64,000 nt of DNA, taken from Pseudonocardiales bacterium. Its GTDB lineage: Bacteria > Actinomycetota > Actinomycetes > Mycobacteriales > Pseudonocardiaceae. The number at the start of each line of letters is the position of its first letter. Within the stretch, counting starts at the first letter, position 1. The notes beneath the pieces are model-generated. The model searched no databases and had not been told where the DNA came from. It worked only from the letters and a program-made list of their open reading frames with translations. Both the position numbers and the translations under genes were made by a program. The stretch covers positions 62,001 through 126,000 of the forward strand of contig JAHEXI010000001.1 in assembly GCA_023252195.1 (NCBI GenBank). Direction: 5' to 3'. Of the stretch, positions 7,522 through 15,003 are shown piece after piece.

Positions 7522-9015
7522 GTGCTCATCAACCGGCGCGCGTTTCTGCATACCGCTGGCCTCGGTGCGGCGGCGGCCACGCTGGCCGGCTGCGGTGGCA
7601 CGCAGACCACGTCGCCGCTGCACCAGGGAACCGCTGATCCGCCGATCGACTTTCGGGCGCTCGCTAGGAAGCTGCCTGGCCTGCTGATCACCCCGGAGCA
7701 ACCCGGCTATGACCTGGCGCGCCGGTCGTTCAACCCGCTGTTCGACAACCGGACGCCGGCCGCACTCGCCCAGTGCCGGCGCATCGAGGACGTGCAGGCG
7801 TGCGTGTCAGCCGCTGCTGCCGCTGGGGCGCCGATCGCGGCCCGCAGTGGTGGGCACAGCTACGCCGGCTACTCGACCCCGAACCGCGCACTGATCGTCG
7901 ACCTGTCCGGCATGTCCACCGTGGAAGTCAATGCCGATGGCACTGCGGTGATCGGGGCCGGTGCCCGGCTGATCGACGTCTACACCGCGCTCGCCGGTGC
8001 CGGGCGGTGCTTGCCGGCCGGTTCGTGTCCATCGGTCGGCATTGCTGGTCTGACGCTCGGCGGCGGGATCGGCGTGCTGTCCCGCAAGTACGGGTTGACC
8101 TGCGATCGGCTGGTGTCGGCGACCATGGTCACGGCGGACGGCATCGCACGCACGGTCTCGGCGTCGGCGCAGCCGGATCTGTTCTGGGCGTTGCGGGGCG
8201 GTGGCGGTGGCAACTTCGGCATCGTCACGTCATTCACCTTCGACACCGTTGTCGCGCCGCAGCTGGCCGTATTTCAGCTCGATTTCCCGGCGGGATCGGT
8301 GGCCGAGGTACTCGGCGGGTGGCAGCAGTGGATCGTCGACATGCCCGACGAGCTGTGGTCGAAATGCAACATCAGTGGCGGCAGCCCGTCGAGCTGCACG
8401 GTCATCGGCTGCTATGTCGGACCGGCCAGCGCGCTGAATCCGCTGCTCGCTGAGCTGATCCGCCGCACCGGAAACCAGCCGACGTCGCGCACCGTTGCCG
8501 AGTACGACTGTCTCGACGCGATGCGCTATTTCGCCGGGTGCGCGGACAAATCGACCGCGCAGTGCCACGACCAGGCCAGTGGTCGGCAGCGGAATCGCGA
8601 GGCGTTCGTGGCCACGTCGCGGATTGTGACCGAGCCGGTGGCCGACCCTGCCAAGATCGTCTCGGTGTTCGACGGCCGCCGGGTGTTCGTGCTGATCGAC
8701 GGACTCCGCGGTGCGGTCGGCCGGGTCCGATCGGCCGACACGGCGTTCCCGCACCGGGGGGCACTGGCCACCATGCAGATCTACCTGGGTACCTCCCCGG
8801 CCGGCCGGGCGGCTGCGACCGCGTCGATGTCCGAGATGCGCGACCAGTTGACCGGCATCCTCGGCGGCGGCGCATACGTCAACTACATCGACGCGGGCAT
8901 GCCGAACTGGGCGCAGGCCTACTACGGCGACAACCTGATGCGGTTGCGCCAGGTCGCACAGCGCTATGACCCCGGCCGGCTGTTCACCTTCCCTCAGGGC
9001 CTCACCACGGCGTGA
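7522..9015 (+). CDS. Secreted FAD-linked oxidase, BBE/VAO type
   Basis: A 497-residue protein starting at GTG 7522. The N-terminus NRRAFLHTAGLGAAA is a twin-arginine signal, and LAGC gives a lipobox, so it is likely exported folded and anchored. The FAD-binding PCMH domain shows ARSGGHSYAGYST, where His is the usual 8-alpha flavin attachment site, and LTLGGGIGVLSRKYGLTCDR. The second attachment Cys seen in bicovalent berberine-bridge enzymes is not evident. The C-terminus (VNYIDAGMPNWAQAYYGDN) is the BBE domain. The substrate is unknown, probably a sugar or small aromatic. Confidence 0.85.
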   Translation: MLINRRAFLHTAGLGAAAATLAGCGGTQTTSPLHQGTADPPIDFRALARKLPGLLITPEQPGYDLARRSFNPLFDNRTPAALAQCRRIEDVQACVSAAAAAGAPIAARSGGHSYAGYSTPNRALIVDLSGMSTVEVNADGTAVIGAGARLIDVYTALAGAGRCLPAGSCPSVGIAGLTLGGGIGVLSRKYGLTCDRLVSATMVTADGIARTVSASAQPDLFWALRGGGGGNFGIVTSFTFDTVVAPQLAVFQLDFPAGSVAEVLGGWQQWIVDMPDELWSKCNISGGSPSSCTVIGCYVGPASALNPLLAELIRRTGNQPTSRTVAEYDCLDAMRYFAGCADKSTAQCHDQASGRQRNREAFVATSRIVTEPVADPAKIVSVFDGRRVFVLIDGLRGAVGRVRSADTAFPHRGALATMQIYLGTSPAGRAAATASMSEMRDQLTGILGGGAYVNYIDAGMPNWAQAYYGDNLMRLRQVAQRYDPGRLFTFPQGLTTA

Positions 9016-9048
9016 TCGCCGCGCCGCTGGGCGTATGATCACGCCCCC

Positions 9049-9966
9049 ATGCGGCTCCTGAAACGCAGTGTCCTCACGGCCGTCGTCCTGGTGACGGTCG
9101 CTGTCTGCCCGGCCTGTGACCGCTCCTCGGGTTCGGCGAAGGATCCGCTGGCGGGGCGGGGCGCCGTCGAGAAGGTCCGCGGCGGTTTCATGTCCGCCGA
9201 AGGTCCAGTCTGGATCGCCTCGAAAGGCGTGCTGCTGTTCTCCGACGTACCCGCCAGCATGATCGACAAGTTGCAGCCACCCGACACCGTCACCGCCTAT
9301 CGGCTGCGGTCCGGCGAAGCGAACGGACTCGGGATCGACCCGCAGGGGCGGCTCATCGCGAGCGAGGGTGCCAACCGGCGGGTGTCGCGCACGCTGGCCG
9401 ACGGCACCATCGTGACGATGGCCGACCGCTGGCAGGGCAAGCGACTCAACTCGCCCAACGACAACATCACCCGCAGCGACGGCACCATCTACTTCACCGA
9501 TCCGCCCTACGGGCTCCCCCCGGGCCAGGCCCGCGAACTCGACTTCCAAGGTGTGTTCCGGGTGGATCCAGCGGGCACGCTGCACCTCGAGTCCAGCGAT
9601 ATGAACCGTCCCAACGGCGTGGCGCTGTCGCCGGACGAGAAGACGCTGTATGTGGACGACACTGCGGCTGGGCTGGTGCGCAAGTTCCCCGTCAGGCCTG
9701 ACGGCTCTCTGGGACCGCCCACCCTGTTCGTGCCTTCCACGGGTGGCGGAGGCGACGGGATGGCGGTGGACGACGCGGGAAACGTCTACGTGGCCACCGA
9801 CGGTGGCGTGCAGGTCTACCAGCCGAACGGCACCCTCTGGGGCACTATCATCCTGCCCGAAGTGCCCTCCAACTGCACCTTCGGCGGCCCCGACCGCAAG
9901 ACCCTCTACATCACCGCCAAGACATCCCTCTACCGCGTCGTTCTCACCGTCCCCGGACTTTCCTAG
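9049..9966 (+). CDS. SMP-30/gluconolactonase-like lipoprotein
   Basis: A 305-residue protein with a signal peptide and lipobox (VTVAVCPACD, Cys near residue 23). The rest is a six-bladed propeller of the SMP-30/Gluconolaconase/LRE family: GPVW near residue 55, RLNSPNDNITRSDGTIYFTD, and NGVALSPDEKTLYVDD. These carry the Glu, Asn and Asp that bind the divalent metal. Family members are lactonases for sugar acids or other esters. It follows the FAD oxidase by 33 bp. An oxidase making a lactone and a lactonase opening it is an attractive but unproven pairing. Confidence 0.8.
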   Translation: MRLLKRSVLTAVVLVTVAVCPACDRSSGSAKDPLAGRGAVEKVRGGFMSAEGPVWIASKGVLLFSDVPASMIDKLQPPDTVTAYRLRSGEANGLGIDPQGRLIASEGANRRVSRTLADGTIVTMADRWQGKRLNSPNDNITRSDGTIYFTDPPYGLPPGQARELDFQGVFRVDPAGTLHLESSDMNRPNGVALSPDEKTLYVDDTAAGLVRKFPVRPDGSLGPPTLFVPSTGGGGDGMAVDDAGNVYVATDGGVQVYQPNGTLWGTIILPEVPSNCTFGGPDRKTLYITAKTSLYRVVLTVPGLS

Positions 9967-10031
9967 CGCATTGCGCGGGCTCAGCGGGGTAAAACAGGGG
10001 CGAATAACCCCGCTGAGCCCGCGCAATGCGC
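9966..10031. terminator. Perfect 25-bp inverted repeat, likely terminator
   Basis: Arms 9966-9990 and 10007-10031 are exact reverse complements with a 16-base loop. The repeat begins at the last bases of the lactonase-like gene stop and ends 20 bp before the AlkB gene. Such a stem would terminate transcription without a U tract, as is common in high-GC actinobacteria. Confidence 0.7.
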
Positions 10032-10051
10032 GCCTACGGTAGGAGCGGCCG

Positions 10052-10732
10052 GTGAGTGAGCTGATTCCGCGTGGACGCCGCACGGTGGCACCCGGGGCGG
10101 TGCACCTGCCCGGGTGGCTGGATCTGCGGCAGCAACGCCGGCTCGTGGTGGCGTGCCGGCAGTGGGCGTCGGAGGGTCCCGGGATCCGCGCCGCATCGCT
10201 GCCCAACGGAGCGCGGATGTCGGTACGGACGGTGTGCCTGGGTTGGCACTGGTACCCCTACCGCTATTCGCGAACCCGTGACGACCAGGACGGCTCTGCA
10301 GTCACACCATTGCCTAGCTGGCTTGGCGATCTCGGTCGCCAAGCCGTGGCCGACGCTTATCTCGATGTGGACCGTGGCCGCAGCTACGCGCCCGACGTCG
10401 CACTGATCAACCACTACGACGCTGACGCCCGGATGGGGTTGCACCGCGACAACGACGAGAAGGTCCTCGAACCTGTCGTCTCGCTGTCGCTGGGCGCGGC
10501 TTGTGTGTTCCGGCTCGGCAACACCGACAATCGCGGCCGACCTTGGACCGATATCGAACTGCACTCCGGTGACCTGCTCGTCTTCGGTGAGCAGAGCCGG
10601 CTGGCCTACCACGGTATCCCCAAGCTGCTACCCGACGTCGAGATACCCGACATCGCCCTATCTCACGGCCGCCTCAACCTCACCCTGCGGGTCTCCGGAC
10701 TGGCGCCGCCTCGCATCCAGCAGGCTGAGTGA
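10052..10732 (+). CDS. alkB: AlkB-like 2OG-Fe(II) DNA/RNA demethylase
   Basis: A 226-residue protein of the usual AlkB length. YAPDVALINHYDADARMGLH supplies the HxD pair (HRD follows directly), and SRLAYHGIPKLLP with RLNLTLRVSG gives the third His and the two Arg residues of the RxNxTxR signature that bind 2-oxoglutarate. AlkB enzymes oxidise N1-methyladenine and N3-methylcytosine in nucleic acids. It starts at GTG 10052 just after the hairpin, so it probably has its own promoter. It complements the alkylation-repair operon at 5.4-7.5 kb. Confidence 0.9.
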   Translation: MSELIPRGRRTVAPGAVHLPGWLDLRQQRRLVVACRQWASEGPGIRAASLPNGARMSVRTVCLGWHWYPYRYSRTRDDQDGSAVTPLPSWLGDLGRQAVADAYLDVDRGRSYAPDVALINHYDADARMGLHRDNDEKVLEPVVSLSLGAACVFRLGNTDNRGRPWTDIELHSGDLLVFGEQSRLAYHGIPKLLPDVEIPDIALSHGRLNLTLRVSGLAPPRIQQAE

Positions 10733-10869
10733 CCCCAAGTTGCGGCAGGTGGGTGACGTTGTCGCCCGCTGGGTCGGCAAGCCCGCTTGCGGTGCGGATG
10801 CAGGCGGTAGTACTGAGTGCCCATGGAGGGTAGCCCCATTAGGTGGGGCAAGGAGCCTGTTGCGGCGAC

Positions 10870-11144
10870 TCAGCCGATCAGCATCAGGGGCTTGTCGCTG
10901 AGCCGCTCACCCAGGAGGTTGTCGAGTAGTTCGGGCAGGTTGGTTGGCAGGAGCTTGTCGTGGCAGTTCGCGGCGGGCGGCGGCGGTGAGGTCCTCTCCG
11001 TCGTCCAGGCCGCAGCCGGGCAGTTCTCACCTGTGGTGGCCGGGGTCGTCGGGGTCTCTGGCGTGGATGAGTAGGACCCGGGTCGAGGGGGTCGAGCAGC
11101 AGGACCCGGGCGCCGAGGCGCGGGGCCACCCTGGTGTGGGACAT
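10870..11144 (-). pseudogene. Nudix hydrolase remnant with nonsense and frameshifts
   Basis: From ATG 11144 the minus strand reads MSHTRVAPRLGARVLLLDPL. The frame then shifts and continues RVLLIHARDPDDPGHHR followed by TGA where homologues have Trp, then ELPGCGLDDGEDLTAAA. These are the conserved strands of a Nudix hydrolase leading into the Nudix box, which breaks off. The last 25 or so codons in another frame read KLLPTNLPELLDNLLGERLS and end at 10872; their origin is not recognised. At least two frameshifts and one stop make it non-functional. Upstream to about 11420 only scraps are visible. Confidence 0.6.
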
Positions 11145-11485
11145 GCGGGTGGGTCCTTCGTGCTGGTCGGAGGTGGCAGCCAGCACGAACGCCCGGGTCA
11201 GAACAGGGTTGGTTCCAGCCCGGGCTCGCTGGTTTGCCGCCGTGGCGGGGTGAGAGGTTAGCCGCGGTGTCGTCGCTGTCGTGGTCAGGCGCATGGCGAG
11301 TCCGGAGTGATCGGTCAGCCTCGATCCGTCCGTGAGAGCGTCCCTGGTCTGGTGGACGTAGTCACAGCCGTGGAGCAGCCGGCAGGAGCTGGGCGCAGCA
11401 GTGGGCGTGGTCGTAGCGGTAGCCGAGGTCGGGCCGTCGCGCCCAGCTGTGCCCGACGCGATTAGGCACGCCCCAGACCAAAGGT

Positions 11486-11538
11486 TGGGCTTTTCCTGGG
11501 CATGTGCTTCACTGCCAAGCGTGCCCAGAAAAAGCCCA
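11486..11538. promoter_or_regulatory. Inverted repeat spanning the start codon of the cassette's first gene
   Basis: Arms 11486-11502 (TGGGCTTTTCCTGGGCA) and 11522-11538 (TGCCCAGAAAAAGCCCA) match at 16 of 17 positions, with a 19-base spacer. The right arm contains most of the GTG start codon at 11521-11523 and the first codons. It could be an operator for a regulator of the cassette or an RNA hairpin that hides the start. Confidence 0.6.
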
Positions 11539-12414
11539 GTCGCGGGTGAGGTGGCCGCAGGTCTGCGACGGCTGATCAAGGAGGGGTTGCCGGTGACCCC
11601 GTCGAGGGCGGACGCGGCTTTGCTGGAACTGCGGGGAATCGTGGCCCGGGCGGTGGACCCAGCCGACGATGCCAGCCTCACGGCGGCCCTCAATGGCACC
11701 TTGCGGGGGCTGCTGGCCCGGTTCCCGGACGTCCGCTACGCCTCGGCCGCGCGGGCGTTGTTCGGGCTGCCGCCGGCTGGGCCGGGTCAGAATCTCACCG
11801 TTCGCCGTGATCTGGCCGCTGCCGAGGCCGGTCATGAGGTGCACCACTTCCGCAAGCGAGTCGAACCCAAGCTGGTCGAGAGACTCGCCTGGGAGCTGCT
11901 TGCCGACGCCGACCGGTTCACCCGCACTCCGATGATCGCACCCCGGCTCGCTTCGGCGAGTGGGCGGCAACCCATCCTGGCCGACCCGTTCGCTTGGGAG
12001 GTGACCGAGCACGAGGAACAATTAAGCAAGCTGTGGTCGGCGCTCTACGCCGCCCGCGCCGAGTTGCTCGCGGTCGAGCGGCTGGTCAGTCTACGGGCCA
12101 GCCGGATCGAGTTGACCCACGCCGCGGTGACCGCGGCCTGGCGCTGGGCCGCCGCCCGCGCGGAGGCGATCAGCTACACCAGCGCTTACACCCAGGAGAT
12201 GGCGGTGGACCAGCTGATCACGTTGGCGGGCTGGATACCGGTGTTGACCGAGGCGCAGGCCTCGCGGCTGACCGAGGCCGCCGTCGGCGGCGCTCACCGC
12301 GAGCAGTTCGTGCACGCCCTGCACAACGAGACCGGCCTGGGCGACGCCTGGATCGACGGTCTCCTCAACCCGCTTCCCATCGGCACCTCAGACGAGAACG
12401 GACAACCGCAGTGA
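11521..12414 (+). CDS. Helical protein of unknown function, first gene of the aaRS-like/ASCH cassette
   Basis: A protein of about 297 residues from GTG 11521. It is rich in Ala, Leu and Arg and looks all-helical with no membrane segment. Notable stretches are RADAALLELRGIVARAVDPA, LNGTLRGLLARFPDVRYASA, LWSALYAARAELLAVERLVS and AAVTAAWRWAAARAEA. I do not recognise a named domain. A truncated copy of residues about 160-215 is found at 34425-34600, so this is a gene with paralogues. The stop overlaps the next start by 4 bp. It may be a nucleic-acid-binding or partner protein for the downstream enzymes. Confidence 0.7.
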   Translation: MPRKSPVAGEVAAGLRRLIKEGLPVTPSRADAALLELRGIVARAVDPADDASLTAALNGTLRGLLARFPDVRYASAARALFGLPPAGPGQNLTVRRDLAAAEAGHEVHHFRKRVEPKLVERLAWELLADADRFTRTPMIAPRLASASGRQPILADPFAWEVTEHEEQLSKLWSALYAARAELLAVERLVSLRASRIELTHAAVTAAWRWAAARAEAISYTSAYTQEMAVDQLITLAGWIPVLTEAQASRLTEAAVGGAHREQFVHALHNETGLGDAWIDGLLNPLPIGTSDENGQPQ

Positions 12415-13016
12415 CCACCACCAACCCCGACCTGACTGCCGCCCTCGACGCGGCATCCACCGCCGACCCACGCCGCTATGTCATCACCGGAGGTCCCTCA
12501 TCCGGCAAGGACGACTTGATCGAGGCCGTCCACGCAGCCGGAATCCCCTGCATGACCGAGGAACCCGGTCGGGAGATCTACCGCAAGCACCGCGAGCGCC
12601 TGGGCCGGCACCTGCGCCGGGAGGACCGACGCGAGTACTCCCTGGAAGTGCTCGAGGCGTTCATCGCCGAGTACACCGGCCACAAACACGGCATCAGGTT
12701 CTACAACCGGGGCATCCCGGATGGCTTCGGCTGGGAAGGATTCTTCGGCCTGCGACCCACCCCACAACTGGAGGAGGCCACGCGCCTGTATCGCTACGAC
12801 ACGGTCTTCGTGCTCGACCCGCTGGACACCTTCGAGGACCCCGACGACATCGTCTGGGCCAAGGACCGGGAAATCCGCCGCGTTCACGAGCTGATCGTGC
12901 AGGGCTACTACGACACCGGCTACGAACCAGTGTTCGTCGCCCCCGACTCCGCCGCCGCCCGGCTGGACCTCATCTGCGCCAACCTGCGCCTTCCCAAACC
13001 CAGCCGAGGAGCGTGA
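12411..13016 (+). CDS. P-loop ATPase/kinase-like protein with altered Walker A
   Basis: A 201-residue protein from GTG 12411. RRYVITGGPSSGKDDLIEAV is a P-loop like those of the AAA_28/NadR-type kinases (FVITGGPGSGKTT), but the residue after the Lys is Asp instead of Ser/Thr, which normally binds magnesium. CMTEEPGREIYRKH and YNRGIPDGFGWEGFFGL fit the lid and substrate region of that group, and YRYDTVFVLDPLDTF a Walker B strand. It is coupled to genes on both sides by GTGA overlaps. It may be a phosphotransferase with unusual metal use, or a binding protein that has lost catalysis. Confidence 0.75.
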   Translation: MTTTNPDLTAALDAASTADPRRYVITGGPSSGKDDLIEAVHAAGIPCMTEEPGREIYRKHRERLGRHLRREDRREYSLEVLEAFIAEYTGHKHGIRFYNRGIPDGFGWEGFFGLRPTPQLEEATRLYRYDTVFVLDPLDTFEDPDDIVWAKDREIRRVHELIVQGYYDTGYEPVFVAPDSAAARLDLICANLRLPKPSRGA

Positions 13017-13966
13017 CCACGATGGCCGCACCGAACCGCACTGCACCGAATCGCCCTGGGAGACCGTCGTTGCTGCTATCGCCGAACAGCGTGCTGGCGA
13101 ACGCGCTGCTGCGCACCATTGATCTCCTCCGGCCCCGCGTGCATGCAGCGCGACCGGCGCGGATCGAGTTCGTGGTTGGCACCCAGATCAACGGCGCGCC
13201 ACACCTCGGGACGAACCTGGTGCAGACTGCTGCGTTCCTGCTCGCCAAGACCGCCCGCCGCGAATTCTCCATTGACACCGTCGTCCGCTTCGGCGCACTG
13301 GACAACGCCCCACACGAGGTCGTACTCGACCCCGAGACGCACCACGCCTACCAGCAGACGTACTACCACGCGCTGGGCAAGGACCAGGTCGCCGCGCTGA
13401 TCGACACCTATTACACGCAGTTTTTCAATTCCCTGTCCGAGGCCACCGACACCGACTACGTGGTGGAGACGTACACAGACCAGCAGGCCACCCCTGGGTT
13501 CCGCGCGGAGTTCCTGCGCACCCTGGAGCGGCTGGAAAGCCTCCGCTGGTGGATGGCGCCCTCACACGGCACCGTGCACATCCGCATCCCGTGTCCCGGG
13601 TGCGGGTGGGCGGAAAAGCGCGCCGACCGAACCAAGCTCGCCCGCCTCGACGAGGACGGCGCCACGTTCACCGCGGTCTGCCTCGATCACGGCAGCTACG
13701 AAACCCACATCGACCCTGAGGACGATCAGCCCTACCTCGACCTCGCCACCCTCTATCGCAACCTGGTCAAGGAACGCGCGCTTGGCCGGGACGGCGACAC
13801 GCTGCATGTAGATGATGAAGGGCGGCGACTGGGTCTTCGGCTGCCAACTCGTCGACGGCGCTCTCGGCGCACTCGCCACCCCGGCAGCGCAGATGCCGAC
13901 GCGGATCTTCACGCCCCAGGTGCTCGCGCCGACCGGGGCGAAGCTGTCCAAGTCGTTGCTGCGTGA
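13013..13966 (+). CDS. Class I lysyl-tRNA-synthetase-like protein, N-terminal half (frame continues in 13812-14510)
   Basis: A Rossmann catalytic core like class I LysRS (LysK type). RIEFVVGTQINGAPHLGTNL holds a HIGH-like HLGT motif, RFGALDNAPHEV follows, and IPCPGCGWAEKRADRTKL with AVCLDHGSY is the zinc module found in that synthetase. Homology runs to LVKERALGRDGDTLHV at about 13810. There the frame is lost: removing one A from GTAGATGATGAAG would join it smoothly to the next frame (VMMKGGDWVFGCQLVDGALG). The remaining in-frame tail to 13966 is Arg-rich and unlike the family. GTG 13013 overlaps the previous stop by 4 bp. It could be a recent frameshift, a sequencing error or a recoding site. 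Confidence 0.75.
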   Translation: MTTMAAPNRTAPNRPGRPSLLLSPNSVLANALLRTIDLLRPRVHAARPARIEFVVGTQINGAPHLGTNLVQTAAFLLAKTARREFSIDTVVRFGALDNAPHEVVLDPETHHAYQQTYYHALGKDQVAALIDTYYTQFFNSLSEATDTDYVVETYTDQQATPGFRAEFLRTLERLESLRWWMAPSHGTVHIRIPCPGCGWAEKRADRTKLARLDEDGATFTAVCLDHGSYETHIDPEDDQPYLDLATLYRNLVKERALGRDGDTLHVDDEGRRLGLRLPTRRRRSRRTRHPGSADADADLHAPGARADRGEAVQVVAA

Positions 13967-14510
13967 ACAGGGCAACGGCGCCCTGCCTCCCGACGTCGAG
14001 CCCTGGATGCTCGACACCACCACCTGGCCCGACGGCACCGATGACTACGTCGACGCCCTGGTCTGGCTGGTCGGCGAACTGCTCACCGATCCCAAACACT
14101 TCTTCCGTTCGTTCACCGTCAAAGAGCTCGGCCGACTGATGACCGCACGCCCCACCGAACCCGCCGCCCGCGCCCACGAGATGGGCATCTACAAGCGCTA
14201 CTTCGACCTCATCGCCACCGGCCGCAAGACCACCGAAATCCGGGTAAACGACTCCAGTCGCAAAAAGATCAAGGAAGGCTCGCTGATCCGGTTCCGCTGC
14301 CAAGGTGACCAGATCCTCACCCGCGTCACCCGCATCGTCCGATACACCAGCTTCGACGAGATGTTCGACCACGAATCCGTCACCTCAGTCAACCCACTCG
14401 CCACCCGCGACGAGCAGCTGGCCAACATCCGCCAGATCTATCCACCCGAGCGCGAAGCCCTCGGCGTCCTGGCCATCGGCATCGAGCTGGTCGACCTACC
14501 ACCGATATGA
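13812..14510 (+). CDS. Class I LysRS-like C-terminal half fused to an ASCH domain
   Basis: A 232-residue frame starting at two Met codons. Residues 1-100 continue the synthetase core: KGGDWVFGCQLVDGALG, then APTGAKLSKSLLREQGNGAL with the KMSKS-type loop KLSKS that grips ATP. The long C-terminal anticodon-binding domain of class I LysRS is absent. In its place, from about residue 118, is an ASCH domain: GIYKRYFDLIATGRKTTEIR, SLIRFRCQGDQILTRVTRIV, ending ALGVLAIGIELV. ASCH domains are PUA-like and bind RNA or nucleotides. The fusion suggests an aminoacyl-adenylate enzyme acting on something other than ordinary tRNA anticodons. Confidence 0.75.
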   Translation: MMKGGDWVFGCQLVDGALGALATPAAQMPTRIFTPQVLAPTGAKLSKSLLREQGNGALPPDVEPWMLDTTTWPDGTDDYVDALVWLVGELLTDPKHFFRSFTVKELGRLMTARPTEPAARAHEMGIYKRYFDLIATGRKTTEIRVNDSSRKKIKEGSLIRFRCQGDQILTRVTRIVRYTSFDEMFDHESVTSVNPLATRDEQLANIRQIYPPEREALGVLAIGIELVDLPPI

Positions 14511-14772
14511 CGAGTACCCGACTGGCTGGTTCTTGTTCACCCCCGAACCTGCTCATCGCCGAACTGCTCCATGGATGCCTACTGATCACCGAGCGAGCCG
14601 CCGACGCCGCCCTCGAAGGACGCCTACCCGGCAGGAACCTGCTGCGGAACGCATTCGCTGAGGCGACCCCACCGACCAGCGTTCGGTCACGCCCTCACGG
14701 ACGAGCCGGGCAGCCCTCGACCCCCGGCCTGACGATTGAGGTGAGGCGGCACTGCTCGTCGTGGGGCGTGGG
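14511..14772. other. No convincing gene after the cassette
   Basis: An ATG at 14507 overlaps the ASCH stop by 4 bp and opens a frame (MTSTRLAGSCSPPNLLIAEL, then HGCLLITERAADAALEGRLP) that could be the start of a further cassette gene. It runs on into sequence antisense to the DUF397 gene and shows no known domain. I read it as a truncated or decayed gene of unknown identity. Confidence 0.3.
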
Positions 14773-15003
14773 TCAGCGGGGGTCGAATCGGCCTCGCTTG
14801 ATCTCGCGGAGGAATGCCGGCATGTCGGGTACCAGGAGCACCGGGCCTGCGGGGTTCTTGCTGTCCCGGATCGCACCTGGTGTGTGCGCCAGTTCCACGC
14901 AGTTGTTATCTGCCCCACTGTGGCTGGATTTCCGCCAGGCCAGTTCGACGCAGTTGTCTTGTGGGCCGCTGTGGCTGGATTTCCGCCAGCGCATCTCGGT
15001 CAT
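14773..15003 (-). CDS. DUF397 protein with a duplicated motif
   Basis: A 76-residue protein. The DUF397 hallmark WRKSSHSG...NCVELA occurs twice in tandem: WRKSSHSGPQDNCVELA then WRKSSHSGADNNCVELA. A typical tail follows (GAIRDSKNPAGPVLLVPDMP, then AFLREIKRG). A single copy is usual, so this one has an internal duplication. DUF397 proteins are found next to XRE/DUF5753 regulators in actinobacteria and are thought to act with them as an antitoxin-like or signalling pair. It overlaps the regulator stop by 4 bp, so the two are co-translated. Confidence 0.85.
   Translation of the reverse strand: MTEMRWRKSSHSGPQDNCVELAWRKSSHSGADNNCVELAHTPGAIRDSKNPAGPVLLVPDMPAFLREIKRGRFDPR

Noticed and set aside
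8230-10206. Minus-strand frame of over 650 codons
   Set aside because: Antisense to the FAD oxidase and the SMP-30-like gene, both well supported by motifs.
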